The notes under the pieces: model-generated
What the model was told of the DNA's origin: nothing
What the model saw: only the letters and a program-made list of their open reading frames with translations
Databases searched by the model: none
Part shown: positions 50,160 to 60,102 of the stretch, one piece after another
Position numbering within the stretch: position 1 is the first letter of the stretch
How the letters are laid out: each line of letters begins with the position of its first letter
DNA from: Clostridia bacterium
GTDB taxonomy: Bacteria; Bacillota; Clostridia; UMGS1810
DNA: 64,000 nt
Direction: 5' to 3'
Assembly: GCA_017481205.1 (NCBI GenBank)
Contig: JAFUPN010000021.1
Coordinates: 1 to 64,000 of the forward strand
Program-made: the position numbers and the translations under genes

Positions 50160-52832
50160 ATGGAAAAGAAAAAAGACATATTTTATTTTTCTTCAACTCA
50201 CTGGGACAGAGAATGGTACCAGACCTTCCAGGGCTTCCGTTACAGGCTGGTAAAAGTTATGGACGGTATTCTCGATGCAATGGAAAATCTTGATGATTTT
50301 GACGTGTTCCACCTTGACGGACAGACAATTGTTCTTGAGGACTATGCTGAGATTAAGCCTAAAAATGCAGAAAGACTTATGGAATATATCAATAGCGGAC
50401 GTATCAAAATAGGTCCCTGGTATGTTATGCCGGATGAATTCAATCTTTCTGGCGAGAGCCTTATCCGCAATCTTATGATGGGTCATGAGCTTTCTGAAAA
50501 ATGGGGAGCAGACAGTGCATGGAAGTTTGGCTATGTGTGCGATATTTTCGGTCACATTGCTCAGATGCCTCAGATTTTCCAAGGCTTTGATATAGATTAT
50601 TCCTACCAGTGCCGCGGTTACTATACTGATAGTGAACCTTATTTTGTATGGCGTGCTCCCGACGGAAGCGAGACTCTCAATATGCGTATGGGCAATACCA
50701 ACGGCTATGGCGAATTTGCCTGCAGAGTGCTCAACAAGCCCTTTGGTGAAGAACCGTATACTCTTGATGAACTTAAGGTGCGCATCAAGGAATATATCGA
50801 ATTTTTGCTTACAACTACGGAATTACCCATATATGTTGTAAATGACGGTCTCGACCATCATCCGCTTCATACAGATACCGGCAAGTATATTGAGTTTATA
50901 AAGGAAGCTGTGCCGGATGCCGAGGTGCATCACTGCGACCTTATAGAAGCAGGCAAGCTTCTCGAAAAATACCGCGGTGATATGCATGTTGTTGAGGGTG
51001 AACTCAACAAGAGTGCGCAGAATGTTTCTATGCAACTTATTACCAATACAATATCAAGCTATTATCCCATAAAGAAAACCAATGACAGATGTCAGAATAA
51101 GCTTGAAAAGGTTGCAGAGCCCATGCTGGCATATTCTGCAATGGCAGGCAGTCCTATGGAAAGGGAATATGTGCGTCTGGCATACAAGTACCTTATTCAG
51201 AACCATCCCCATGACTCCATCTGCGGCTGCTCAATCGACCAGGTGCACAAGGATATGGAATACCGCTTTGCTCAGACACTGGAAATATGCGGTGAGCTTA
51301 CCGATGATTATGTATATTCCAATTCACGTCCCTATATGATTGGCAGAGACAAGGATACCCACGGAATTCTCACCCTGTTCAATCCTCTTCCTTATGAGGT
51401 AAACAAGGTTATTACCGTAAGTCTTAACATGAAGTCAAATTATCCTAAGCAGTATGCAGACCCCTTTGGCTATGAAAGCATCAACTGCTTTAAAATCCGT
51501 GATTATGAGGGCAATGAAATTCCCTATCAGGTTATAGATATCAAGCGCGACCAGGTTCGCAGAATCAAAGACCAGTCCGCAGAAAGGGTGGATGTACATA
51601 CAGTTACCTTTATGGCGCATATGCCCGCAGGCGGTAGGTGCGAATACAGAGTAGAGCCCAGTGACCGCCCCTCCAGATATCTTAAGCATCTTGACAGTGG
51701 CATTGATTATATGGAAAATGAGAATATCCGCGTTACCTTCAATCCCAACGGCACAATATGTATACTGGATAAGAAACAGAATAAGGTATACGATAATCAA
51801 CTTTGCCTTGTGGATGACAATGAGACAGGCGACGGCTGGTATCACTACACCGCAAAGAACGACAGAAGCGTTATTTCGTCTTTCGGCAATTGCAGAGTTG
51901 AAAAAATAGAGAGCGGCTGCTCCAGATGCGTATTCAGAATTACAAAGACTCTCAGCCTGCCCGAAAAGGTTGATTTCCTCCCTGCAGGCATGACAAGAAG
52001 CAGCAGCTACAAAGACTGCACAGCGGTGTTTGATGTTGGTCTCAGCGAGGGTGCGGAATATGTGGATGTTAAGCTCACCTTCAGCAACAATGTGTGCGAC
52101 CACAGACTCCGTCTTGCGGTGCCCACATATACCGAGGGAGACAAGTATTTTGCAGGTCAGGCATTCTATTGCTGTCAGCGTGATGCTGATATTGATTATA
52201 CAACTCAGGATTGGTACGAGCCTGAGCTTCATGAAAAGGCTATGAACGGTATCATAGGCAAGCGCGCCTCCGACGGCAGCGGTCTTGCTTTTGTAAGTGC
52301 CGAGGGTCTCCATGAGGGCTCAAGCTATGATGACCGTAACAAGACATTGTATGTTACACTTATCCGTAGCTTCAAACGCACTGTTCAGACCAACGGTGAG
52401 GTTGGGGGACAGATTCAGGGCGAGCATGTGTATAATTTCAATTTAGTGCCCCTGTCATCTGATGTTTCCTATGCAGATTTAGTTCGTCAGCAGGATGTTA
52501 TGGGTGTTGGCGTTATAAGCTCTTATGCGGAGATTGAGCCTGACAGCCCCACAAATGCACCTGTAAGTAGCTTTAAGCTCTCGGGAGATGATATTCTCCT
52601 TTCTGTTATCAAATGCGCTGAGAGAGAGGAAAATGCTTATGCGGTAAGAATGTTTAATGCTTCTGACAAGGCTTCAATCGCAATTCTTGAATTTGCAAAC
52701 AATGTGAGTGAAGCTGTTGAAACAAACATGAACGAGGAAATTCTCTCGTGTAATAATACAAAGATTGAAGCTAACAAAGTGAGTCTGGAAATTACTCCAT
52801 GGCATGTATCTACGGTTATGGTAAAATTCTGA
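50160..52832 (+). CDS. Alpha-mannosidase, glycoside hydrolase family 38
   Basis: 890-residue GH38 enzyme of the MngB/YbgG-like branch. The zinc-site motif STHWDREWYQTFQGFR is at the very N-terminus (about 11-26), the nucleophile region is VCDIFGHIAQMPQIF with Asp at about 127, and HPHDSICGCSIDQVH (about 350) supplies the remaining zinc ligand. No signal peptide. MngB acts on 2-O-(6-phospho-mannosyl)-glycerate; this protein may act on phosphorylated or free alpha-mannosides. It differs in layout from the 994-residue GH38 at 7471, so the two are not recent duplicates. Ribosome site GGAGATA. Co-transcribed with the aldolase, likely under ROK control. Confidence 0.95.
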   Translation: MEKKKDIFYFSSTHWDREWYQTFQGFRYRLVKVMDGILDAMENLDDFDVFHLDGQTIVLEDYAEIKPKNAERLMEYINSGRIKIGPWYVMPDEFNLSGESLIRNLMMGHELSEKWGADSAWKFGYVCDIFGHIAQMPQIFQGFDIDYSYQCRGYYTDSEPYFVWRAPDGSETLNMRMGNTNGYGEFACRVLNKPFGEEPYTLDELKVRIKEYIEFLLTTTELPIYVVNDGLDHHPLHTDTGKYIEFIKEAVPDAEVHHCDLIEAGKLLEKYRGDMHVVEGELNKSAQNVSMQLITNTISSYYPIKKTNDRCQNKLEKVAEPMLAYSAMAGSPMEREYVRLAYKYLIQNHPHDSICGCSIDQVHKDMEYRFAQTLEICGELTDDYVYSNSRPYMIGRDKDTHGILTLFNPLPYEVNKVITVSLNMKSNYPKQYADPFGYESINCFKIRDYEGNEIPYQVIDIKRDQVRRIKDQSAERVDVHTVTFMAHMPAGGRCEYRVEPSDRPSRYLKHLDSGIDYMENENIRVTFNPNGTICILDKKQNKVYDNQLCLVDDNETGDGWYHYTAKNDRSVISSFGNCRVEKIESGCSRCVFRITKTLSLPEKVDFLPAGMTRSSSYKDCTAVFDVGLSEGAEYVDVKLTFSNNVCDHRLRLAVPTYTEGDKYFAGQAFYCCQRDADIDYTTQDWYEPELHEKAMNGIIGKRASDGSGLAFVSAEGLHEGSSYDDRNKTLYVTLIRSFKRTVQTNGEVGGQIQGEHVYNFNLVPLSSDVSYADLVRQQDVMGVGVISSYAEIEPDSPTNAPVSSFKLSGDDILLSVIKCAEREENAYAVRMFNASDKASIAILEFANNVSEAVETNMNEEILSCNNTKIEANKVSLEITPWHVSTVMVKF

Positions 52833-52850
52833 GATTAATAGTTGTTGCTC

Positions 52851-52902
52851 AAATTCAAAAACACACCGTACATTTTAAATGTCGGTGTGTTTTTCTGAAT
52901 TT
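52851..52902. terminator. Bidirectional terminator
   Basis: AAATTCAAAAACACACCG pairs with CGGTGTGTTTTTCTGAATTT across a 14-nt loop, one bulge. It sits between convergent genes; the stop of the minus-strand regulator lies in the loop. Confidence 0.85.
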
Positions 52903-53738
52903 GAGTTTTTTCTGTATTCTTTTGGCGATATTCCAACAGAGCTTTTAAAATTTCTCGAAAAATAGTTTGCATCTCCAAGACCTGTTTCTTCTGCTATCTG
53001 ATACAGCGGCTTTTTTGTTTCTGTTAAAAGTTTTTTTGCCTCTTCAAGTCTTTTGTTGCGTATATAGTCGGATATTCCTATGTTAAATGCATCTTTTGCC
53101 AGATAATATAGTTTGGTTTTTGATATATAAAATACATTGCACAGTGTCTTTACCGAAAGATCGTCGCTTAAATGAGTGTCAACATAATCCTTTAGCTGAT
53201 AGCTTAATATATCTGTTTTGTTTTTTATTATTTTGTTTGTATACAAATAGCAGGCACACATGGACATTATATTCGCCGCTGATTGTATTGCTTCGGTTGT
53301 GGTACATTTTACTTTACTGAGCTTTGAGAGCATTTCGTCGACATTATAGCCGTATTTCAGGCTGATTTCCGTTACTCTTTCACGTGCATATTCAACATCC
53401 TTTTTGTCCAGAATCTGTCCCAGCATTATATAACCGATAATTACTGAATTTTCACAAATGGGAGCCATAGCTTCTGTCAGGCCTGCATGGCATTTATATA
53501 TATATACCCCTTTGACTTTGCGGCAGTTTTCAAAACCTATATGGTCACATTCGAAGCACTTCTCAGTTACCTCTTTATTTCCTCTCAGTGTTTTGCATAG
53601 GCTGCACATATCATCCGGATAGCTGTAAAGCGGTTTTCTTCCTGCTTCACCATAAAGCACGATTTTGATTTTTGTCGTATTGTAAAAGTCTATTGCCACA
53701 CTTTCCAGTTCTTTCCTCACAATATCAAGCACATACAT
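52875..53738 (-). CDS. PocR-domain AraC-family regulator
   Basis: About 287 residues. N-terminal PocR ligand-binding domain (about 10-165) with its cysteines in CSLCKTLRGN, CFECDHIGFENC and YKCHAGLTEAMAPI. C-terminal AraC HTH pair (about 185-280; LSVKTLCNVFYISKTKLYYLAKDAFN, then PLYQIAEETGLGDANYFSRNFKSSVGISPKEY). PocR proteins sense small diols or sugar-derived compounds. Divergent from the cupin-glycosidase-SLH genes, it is the likely regulator of that long run. Start uncertain: GTG 53741, ATG 53738 and GTG 53732 are all near AAAGGG. Confidence 0.88.
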   Translation of the reverse strand: MYVLDIVRKELESVAIDFYNTTKIKIVLYGEAGRKPLYSYPDDMCSLCKTLRGNKEVTEKCFECDHIGFENCRKVKGVYIYKCHAGLTEAMAPICENSVIIGYIMLGQILDKKDVEYARERVTEISLKYGYNVDEMLSKLSKVKCTTTEAIQSAANIMSMCACYLYTNKIIKNKTDILSYQLKDYVDTHLSDDLSVKTLCNVFYISKTKLYYLAKDAFNIGISDYIRNKRLEEAKKLLTETKKPLYQIAEETGLGDANYFSRNFKSSVGISPKEYRKNSNSEKHTDI

Positions 53739-53858
53739 CACCCTTTCAAAAAATGACCCAAAATGCTATTTTTAAGTGTTAAGTACTATTCATTATAAGG
53801 TATATTTATGCTAAAATCAAGACATAGTAATAATTTTTTTGTAAAGGTGGTAATATTT

Positions 53859-55058
53859 GTGTCAATTGCAAGAAAGCTTATGGATGAAAGCAAGGGCGTT
53901 CTGAGGCTGGCACCGGCATGGGTTCCCAGAGCCTTTTGCCGTCCCGGAAAAAGAATCAAGCTTCATCCTGATGATTATTATGTTCTCGGCTTGGAGAGAG
54001 GCGGTATAGACGAAAGATGGTTCGCCTCAACCACAGCTGCCGAAAACGGTCCCGATACCCCTGCAGATGAAGGTCTTTCTTATGTTGTATCAAGAGATGG
54101 CAGCGAAAGGATGCTTCTTAAGGATATGATTGATGAGCTGAGGGGTGAAATTATCGGTGACGGACTCTGGGAAAAATACGGCAAATGGCCTATGTTCTCA
54201 AAGTTTTTTGACAATGCCGGTCCTCTGCCGCATCATATTCACCACAGAGACGAGCATGCAAAGCTGGTTGGTGCAGACGGAAAGCCCGAGATGTATTTCT
54301 TCCCTTCTCAGTGCAATAACCACGGCGGTGAGTTTCCCTTTACCTTCTTTGGTATCCGTCCCGGCACCGATAAGGAGGATGTAAAGGCTTGTCTTGAAAA
54401 CTTTGCCAAGGGTGACAATGAGCTTCTTGACCTCTCCCAGGCATACAAAATAACACTTGATACCGGCTGGGATGTTCCTCCCGGAGTGCTTCATGCTCCT
54501 GCAAGCCTGTGTACATACGAGCCTCAGTTTGCCAGTGATGTATATGCTATGTATCAGTCTGTGCTTTATGGCGGTCACTGCGTAAGTGAAGACCTTCTCT
54601 GGAAAAACTGCCCCGAGGACAAGATAGGTGATTATGACTATCTCATGGAAGTTATCGACTGGGATGCAAACGTTGACCCCATGTTTGCTCAGAACCGCTT
54701 CATGAAGCCTGTTGTTATTAAATCCGATAAGGCGTATACAGAAGAATGGATATGCTATAAGTGCCCCGAGGTAAGCGCAAAGAGACTTACCGTTAACCCC
54801 GGCGAGACCGTTGTTATAAAGGACAAGGCTGCATACGGCTTTATCCTGCTCCAGGGTACAGGTACAATTGAGGATGCACCTCTTGAGACTCCCGCACTTA
54901 TCCGCTACGGCGAGCTGACCAATGATGAATATTTCGTTACCGAAGCAAGGGCAAAAGAAGGCGTAACAATTACCAATACCTCAAAAACAGAGCCTATTGT
55001 TATGCTCAAGCACTTTGCATACAATCCCGAGCTTCAGGAAAGCGGACTTTTGAAATAG
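53859..55058 (+). CDS. Cupin protein, mannose-6-phosphate-isomerase-like
   Basis: 399 residues from a GTG start chosen for AAGGTGG 8 bases upstream. Two cupin-like halves are suggested: the first contains the metal-type motif LPHHIHHRDEHAKL (about 124-137) and a later His in PPGVLHAPASLC (about 208), and the second spans about 285-385 (VNPGETVVIKD, then LLQGTGTIE). The arrangement resembles class I mannose-6-phosphate isomerases, but the match is loose and I would not assign an EC number. The glycosidase-like gene follows after 12 bp, so the two probably act on the same sugar. Confidence 0.6.
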   Translation: MSIARKLMDESKGVLRLAPAWVPRAFCRPGKRIKLHPDDYYVLGLERGGIDERWFASTTAAENGPDTPADEGLSYVVSRDGSERMLLKDMIDELRGEIIGDGLWEKYGKWPMFSKFFDNAGPLPHHIHHRDEHAKLVGADGKPEMYFFPSQCNNHGGEFPFTFFGIRPGTDKEDVKACLENFAKGDNELLDLSQAYKITLDTGWDVPPGVLHAPASLCTYEPQFASDVYAMYQSVLYGGHCVSEDLLWKNCPEDKIGDYDYLMEVIDWDANVDPMFAQNRFMKPVVIKSDKAYTEEWICYKCPEVSAKRLTVNPGETVVIKDKAAYGFILLQGTGTIEDAPLETPALIRYGELTNDEYFVTEARAKEGVTITNTSKTEPIVMLKHFAYNPELQESGLLK

Positions 55059-55070
55059 GAGAGATATATT

Positions 55071-57116
55071 ATGTGGTACGAAAATACATACAGACGACAT
55101 CTGCTGGATATGCATATTGATGATTGGGATGATAGATTCCTTTCTGAGTTCAATGCAGATGATTATTTTGACAATCTTAAGAGAGCAAAGCTAAACAACG
55201 CAATGATTTATCTCCAGTCTCATGCCGGACATTGCCATTATCCTACAAAATCAGGACATTTGCACCGATGTCTGGAGTCCAGACCCCATGAGGTAAAAAG
55301 ACTGGTGGATAAGTGCCGTTCAAACGGTATATATGTAACCGGCTACTACAGCCTTATATACAATACCTATGAGCATGATAAACATCCCGAATGGCGCATG
55401 GTGGGTGCCGACGGATATTCTACAAGAGCAGGCAGTACAGCTAATACACAGTCAACAGACTTTGCCAGCACGGCACAGTCAAGATACGGTCATTGCTGCC
55501 CAAATAATCCCGGATACAGAGAATTTGTAAAAGAGCAGATGCGTGAAATGGCAGAGTATTTTACAGTCGATGCTATGTTTTTTGATATGCTCTTCTGGTC
55601 ATATTATTGCTATTGTGACCATTGCAAAAAGCGCTGGGCACAAGAGGTTGGCGGTGAAATACCTACAGTAGCTGATTTTAATGATCCCATGTGGCTTAAG
55701 CACAGAGAAAGACGAAGAGTGTGGATGGGTGAGTTCGCTCAGTTTGTGACAGATTATCAGAAGGAACTGACTCCCGGAATGCCCGTTGAGCACAATGTGT
55801 CTGCAATGATGCATGCGGATGGATTTTCCTCCTGTTCTTCTTTGGTAAATGATGCATGCGATTATGCCGGAGGCGATTTGTACGGTGATATATACAATCA
55901 CTCCTTTACCTGCAAGTTCTACAAAAACGCTTCCAGGAATCAGCCCTTCGAATATATGTTCTCCCGCTGTCAGCCGGGACTGAGAAATCACACAATGACA
56001 AAGCCCTGCGATGTCATGCTTTCGTCCGTTATGATGACGGCGGCACATCACGGTGCAACCCTTGTTATTGACGCCATCGACCCGGTTGGTACAATGGATT
56101 CCAGAGTATATGACATGCTGGGACAGATATTTGAATTTGAGCAGAAATATGAGCCTTACTTTAAGGGCAACATGGTTGAGGATATAGGAGTATATTATAG
56201 TCTCAAGAGCAAATATACACCGCATGAGGGCTCAATGACAAGCCATACCGGAGCAGTCAACGCAGTAAAGACAATGTTGTACTACAATGTCCCGGTAGGA
56301 GTAACAGGAGATTTTTACAAATTCGATGGATATAAGGTCCTTGTTGCTCCCTGCCATACTCAGGAGGATGCTGCAGACGACGTCAGAATTCTTGATTATG
56401 TAAGAAACGGTGGCAATCTCTATATTTCAACAGCTTGGAATGCTCCTCTTGTAAAGGAACTTCTTGATGCAGAGATTCTTGGAGATACCATACACAACTT
56501 GCTGTATCTTGCACCTGCGGAGGATAGCATGGGAATTCTTGACGACTACACGGTAAAATATCCCATGAATTTTGACGGTCATGCATCTCAGATAAACCTG
56601 AATGGTAACGATTGCAAGGTTCTTGCAACTCTTACTCTTCCGTATACAGACCCCACAACAAGCAAATTTGCTTCAATCCACTCTAACCCTCCGGGTATAG
56701 CAACTGATATTCCCGGTCTTGTGTACAGAAAGTACGGCAAGGGTACTGTTATCTGGAGTGCGGTTCCCATTGAGTGCTGTACAGATGAGCTTTGCAGAGA
56801 GGTCTTTGCAAATATCATCAATGTGCTTATGGAAGGGGAGAAGCAGAGCTTTGTAAGCGACGCACCCATAAATGCAGAGCTTACTCTGTTTAAAGATGAC
56901 AAGACCCTGTACCTCAATGCAGTAAATCTTAATGAATACAAAAAGCTTATGTGTATAAATTCCTTTACCGTAAAGGTTTATACAGAAAATGAGCCTGTAT
57001 CAGTAAAGTTTCTTCCGGATGGCGATAATGTGGAATACAGCTTTAAGGACGGATACACCTGCTTTAATACGGGCGAGCTTAAATATTTTGATATGTTTGA
57101 AATTGTATGTAAATAA
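55071..57116 (+). CDS. Unassigned TIM-barrel glycoside hydrolase-like protein
   Basis: 681 residues, cytoplasmic. Barrel strands include HYPTKSGHL (about 55-63), DAMFFDMLFWSYY (about 167-179) followed by a CYCDHCKKRW cysteine pair, PVEHNVSAMMHAD (about 242) and TLVIDAID (about 334). A trimerisation-type domain follows (about 370-520; KVLVAPCHTQEDAADDVRILDYVRNGGNLYIS) and a beta-rich tail. The layout and YPTK motif match the protein at 33055, so they are members of one family, related to GH29/GH42-like enzymes but not assignable by eye. Ribosome site GGAGAGA. Confidence 0.7.
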   Translation: MWYENTYRRHLLDMHIDDWDDRFLSEFNADDYFDNLKRAKLNNAMIYLQSHAGHCHYPTKSGHLHRCLESRPHEVKRLVDKCRSNGIYVTGYYSLIYNTYEHDKHPEWRMVGADGYSTRAGSTANTQSTDFASTAQSRYGHCCPNNPGYREFVKEQMREMAEYFTVDAMFFDMLFWSYYCYCDHCKKRWAQEVGGEIPTVADFNDPMWLKHRERRRVWMGEFAQFVTDYQKELTPGMPVEHNVSAMMHADGFSSCSSLVNDACDYAGGDLYGDIYNHSFTCKFYKNASRNQPFEYMFSRCQPGLRNHTMTKPCDVMLSSVMMTAAHHGATLVIDAIDPVGTMDSRVYDMLGQIFEFEQKYEPYFKGNMVEDIGVYYSLKSKYTPHEGSMTSHTGAVNAVKTMLYYNVPVGVTGDFYKFDGYKVLVAPCHTQEDAADDVRILDYVRNGGNLYISTAWNAPLVKELLDAEILGDTIHNLLYLAPAEDSMGILDDYTVKYPMNFDGHASQINLNGNDCKVLATLTLPYTDPTTSKFASIHSNPPGIATDIPGLVYRKYGKGTVIWSAVPIECCTDELCREVFANIINVLMEGEKQSFVSDAPINAELTLFKDDKTLYLNAVNLNEYKKLMCINSFTVKVYTENEPVSVKFLPDGDNVEYSFKDGYTCFNTGELKYFDMFEIVCK

Positions 57117-57119
57117 ACC

Positions 57120-57165
57120 GCAGTCTGAACAACCGATGTTTCCCGTGTTGGTTGCTCCGACTGCA
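57120..57165 (+). other. Stem-loop in the spacer before the SLH gene
   Basis: GCAGTCTGAACAACC pairs with GGTTGCTCCGACTGC with two mismatches. No T-run follows, so it is more likely an mRNA stability or processing element than a terminator. Confidence 0.45.
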
Positions 57166-57193
57166 TTCCGATTGGTCAAAGGAGGAATTACCC

Positions 57194-58849
57194 TTGAAAA
57201 GTAAATTGTCTAAGATAATAGCTGCTGTGCTTTCTCTGGCGCTTACAGTATCCGGCTTGCCTGCCGTGAGCTTTGCCGAGACAGCCGAAGCTGTAATATC
57301 CGCTTCATATGATATGACCGTCAATAACCTGGCTGTGGACATAAGCTCCTCATCAAAGGGCAAAAAGATGGTATATGTCATAGCAGCACCGACTGATATA
57401 ACTGACTATAGGCCCGAAACCCTTTCGGCGGACAACAGAGTTGTTATGAGAACTTTTTCCACAGATGAAAACGGAGCTCTTAGCTTTAATTTTGTTATGC
57501 CAGAAGATTTTAACGGCAGATATAATGTGACTGTCAATGCTGATGTGAGCGAAAAGACATTTATTATAGCAGATATCACAGCCCTTGAAGCGGTAAGGCT
57601 TCACACTGCTTTTTCCTCAGGTGATTATTCCGCATCAGCCGGTATTGAAAATCCTTTGACAACAACTGATGAAAAAGCAGATATTGCAGCTTATGTGCAA
57701 AAGAATGCTTCATTGCTCATGGCTGATAATCCTATGTCTGCTATCAATGTATATATGTCAGGAGAGTCTGCCGCATATGTAATGAGCGGCAGACTTACCC
57801 TCGGCGAAGCTCTTGATTTGTATAAAGACTATATGGAAATGTACAGCGGCAGCGCAACATATGCTCAGGACTTTGCTGAGCTTGCACCGGATGTGCAGGC
57901 AAAGCTTGAAGAATATTTTAAGAAAACTGGCACAGACGATTCCTTTGACAAGGTGTATGATATGTGCAGATTTATGGCGCAGTATATATGTGCATCCTCC
58001 GATGCTGTTACAAAAGAGCTTGCTCTGCCGCGACTCATGGAGTCCCATCCTGACCTTTATGAGGAATATAAGGATATAGGCAACAAAGTGTATCAGTATG
58101 CCGTGTTCTCTGGTATGTATGCAGACAGAAGCACTGTGTCAGATTATGAGTCTGTTGCGGCGAGCTTTGAAAAGCATATTGAAATTCAGAAGGAAAGGCT
58201 GGATGACGATACTTCTGATGATACTTCATCCGGCGGAGGCGGTGGCGGAAGCAGAGGAGGAAGCTCCGGCGTTACCTCGGGCAACATTGGTCTGACCCCC
58301 GCTCAGAGCGTAGTACAGGCTGTGTTCAGCGATATTGAGGGGCATTGGGCAAAGACCAATATAGAAAATATGTACACAAAGGGTATTATAAACGGCTTTT
58401 CAGACGGTACCTTCAAGCCGGAACAAAATGTTACAAGAGCCGAGTTTGCAAAAATGCTTTCGGTTATGCTCGCTCTGGATACATCCGGCGATGCTGACTT
58501 TGCCGATGTGGTGCCCGGTAGCTGGTACAACGGCTATGTGGCTGCTGCTGCCAAGGCAGGTATTGTAAAGGGCTCTGAGGGCAATTTCAATCCTGAGCTG
58601 TACATTACCAGGCAGGATGCAGCGGTTATGCTTGCCCGCGTGCTCACATACAGGGGAATATCCTTTGGCAGTACATCTGCAGGTTTTAATGATGAAGCTA
58701 AAATTGCAGATTATGCCCTGGACAGTGTAAACGGCATGTCCGGTCTCGGCATTATTACAGGCTACAACGGCGGCTTTGCCCCTCTGGATAATACAACCAG
58801 AGCCCAAGCGGCGGCATTGCTTGAACGTGTGGTAAATATTATAGGTTAA
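57194..58849 (+). CDS. Secreted S-layer-homology protein
   Basis: 551 residues from a TTG start 7 bases after AAAGGAGG. A signal peptide (about 1-30, ending near SFAETA) leads a beta-rich domain (about 35-140), a helical region (about 140-340), a Gly/Ser-rich linker (about 350-365) and three SLH domains (about 377-551). The first reads FSDIEGHWAKTNIENMYTKG and GFSDGTFKPEQNVTRAEFA. SLH domains hold proteins to the cell wall through secondary polysaccharide, so this is a surface protein. Its own activity is not recognisable; it is in line with two more surface proteins downstream. Confidence 0.88.
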   Translation: MKSKLSKIIAAVLSLALTVSGLPAVSFAETAEAVISASYDMTVNNLAVDISSSSKGKKMVYVIAAPTDITDYRPETLSADNRVVMRTFSTDENGALSFNFVMPEDFNGRYNVTVNADVSEKTFIIADITALEAVRLHTAFSSGDYSASAGIENPLTTTDEKADIAAYVQKNASLLMADNPMSAINVYMSGESAAYVMSGRLTLGEALDLYKDYMEMYSGSATYAQDFAELAPDVQAKLEEYFKKTGTDDSFDKVYDMCRFMAQYICASSDAVTKELALPRLMESHPDLYEEYKDIGNKVYQYAVFSGMYADRSTVSDYESVAASFEKHIEIQKERLDDDTSDDTSSGGGGGGSRGGSSGVTSGNIGLTPAQSVVQAVFSDIEGHWAKTNIENMYTKGIINGFSDGTFKPEQNVTRAEFAKMLSVMLALDTSGDADFADVVPGSWYNGYVAAAAKAGIVKGSEGNFNPELYITRQDAAVMLARVLTYRGISFGSTSAGFNDEAKIADYALDSVNGMSGLGIITGYNGGFAPLDNTTRAQAAALLERVVNIIG

Positions 58850-58866
58850 AAAGGGGGGCGAAACTT

Positions 58867-60102
58867 TTGAAAAAAATACTATCTCTGCTTATTGTTTTTT
58901 CTATGCTAATGTCATTTGCTGCAGTATATGCGGAGGATGACACGCTCCCTGCCTATGCTTACGATACAAAAGCATACGGCGATGCCTGCAGTCTTATGCA
59001 GAGTATGGTTGGTTACGGCGTTTTCGGCACGGACCCTGACTCAAAGGTTACAAGAGCACAGTTTACGGCAGGAGCGGCAGTCATATTCGGTATTCCGCCT
59101 GTTGAAGATAGTGTGCCTGTATACAGTGATGTGGCTGCAGATAATATCTATGCGGGATACATAGCGGCGGCTCATTCCGCAGGTTGGATTTCTCCGGCAG
59201 ACAAATTCAAGCCTGACTCTTTCATAACTCTTGAGCAGGCGGTAAAAATTCTTCTTACAGCAGCTCAGTACAATGTTGTGGCAGATGCCAAGGGCGGATA
59301 CCCTGCAGGCTATCTCACCGTTGCAAACAGCATAGACCTTTTAGACAGTGTTAATACTGCATACAGTGGCACATTTACCGTGGCTGATGCCACAATGCTT
59401 TTTTACAACCTCATGTTCGCACCTGTGTTTGACATTGTGTCTTACGGAAACAATCTGGGCTACGAAAAGGGCGGACAGAACTATCTTGAAAAGCTCTATG
59501 ATGTATATTCCATAGAGGGTGTTGTAACAGCAACCAACCACAGCTCGGTTATACCCGATACAGAGCTTATTGTTGATAACGACATAATAGAAATCGACGG
59601 TATTGAATACAGATACCCCGGCGCCGACCCGGATGTTCTCGGCAAAGCTGTTACTGCTTATCTTGACGGCAGCGTTAATCCGGCAAAAAAAGTTATTTGC
59701 CTTATTGAAGAAAATACCAACAGTGAGGTTGAACTTATTGCCGAAGATTACAGCGGCATAAGCGGTACTACCTTTGAATACTACAGTAATGATAAAATAA
59801 AGAGAGAAAGGCTGGAGCCTGCGTATAAGGTTATATACAACGGACGCTGTGTTTCTGGAACCGTTACCGATGAAATGCTTACGGATTCCTTTGCAGAAAT
59901 GAGACTTCTGGACTCAGACGGCGACTCTGTATATGAACTTATATTTATAAATTCCTATACCTATCTTAAAATAGCTAATACAGACCATTTTACCGGCTAT
60001 ATAAGCTTTGCAGACGACTCCGTCAGATTTATAAATCTTGGCGGTGAGAAAGATGTTCTTTGCAGCATATATGACCATTCCGGCAATAAGACCGCTCTTT
60101 GA
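58867..60102 (+). CDS. S-layer-homology protein, first part (frame break at end)
   Basis: 411 residues from a TTG start 6 bases after a GGGGGG-type ribosome site. Signal peptide MKKILSLLIVFSMLMSFAAVYA (1-22 less one), then three divergent SLH-like domains (about 30-185; TRAQFTAGAAVIFG, DKFKPDSFITLEQAVKIL), then beta-rich repeats (about 205-400). It ends at TGA 60100-60102 in mid-domain, and the sequence carries on in the +1 frame to 61630. The two parts together match the 900-residue SLH proteins common in these bacteria. The frame change coincides with CTT-TGA and a 12-bp hairpin. Confidence 0.8.
   Translation: MKKILSLLIVFSMLMSFAAVYAEDDTLPAYAYDTKAYGDACSLMQSMVGYGVFGTDPDSKVTRAQFTAGAAVIFGIPPVEDSVPVYSDVAADNIYAGYIAAAHSAGWISPADKFKPDSFITLEQAVKILLTAAQYNVVADAKGGYPAGYLTVANSIDLLDSVNTAYSGTFTVADATMLFYNLMFAPVFDIVSYGNNLGYEKGGQNYLEKLYDVYSIEGVVTATNHSSVIPDTELIVDNDIIEIDGIEYRYPGADPDVLGKAVTAYLDGSVNPAKKVICLIEENTNSEVELIAEDYSGISGTTFEYYSNDKIKRERLEPAYKVIYNGRCVSGTVTDEMLTDSFAEMRLLDSDGDSVYELIFINSYTYLKIANTDHFTGYISFADDSVRFINLGGEKDVLCSIYDHSGNKTAL

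Noticed and set aside
60038-60100. Independent start of the second SLH part at TTG 60038
   Set aside because: The first 20 residues have no signal peptide or family-like sequence and overlap the better-supported upstream frame. The listed coordinates keep the open frame, but the likely coding part begins near 60101.
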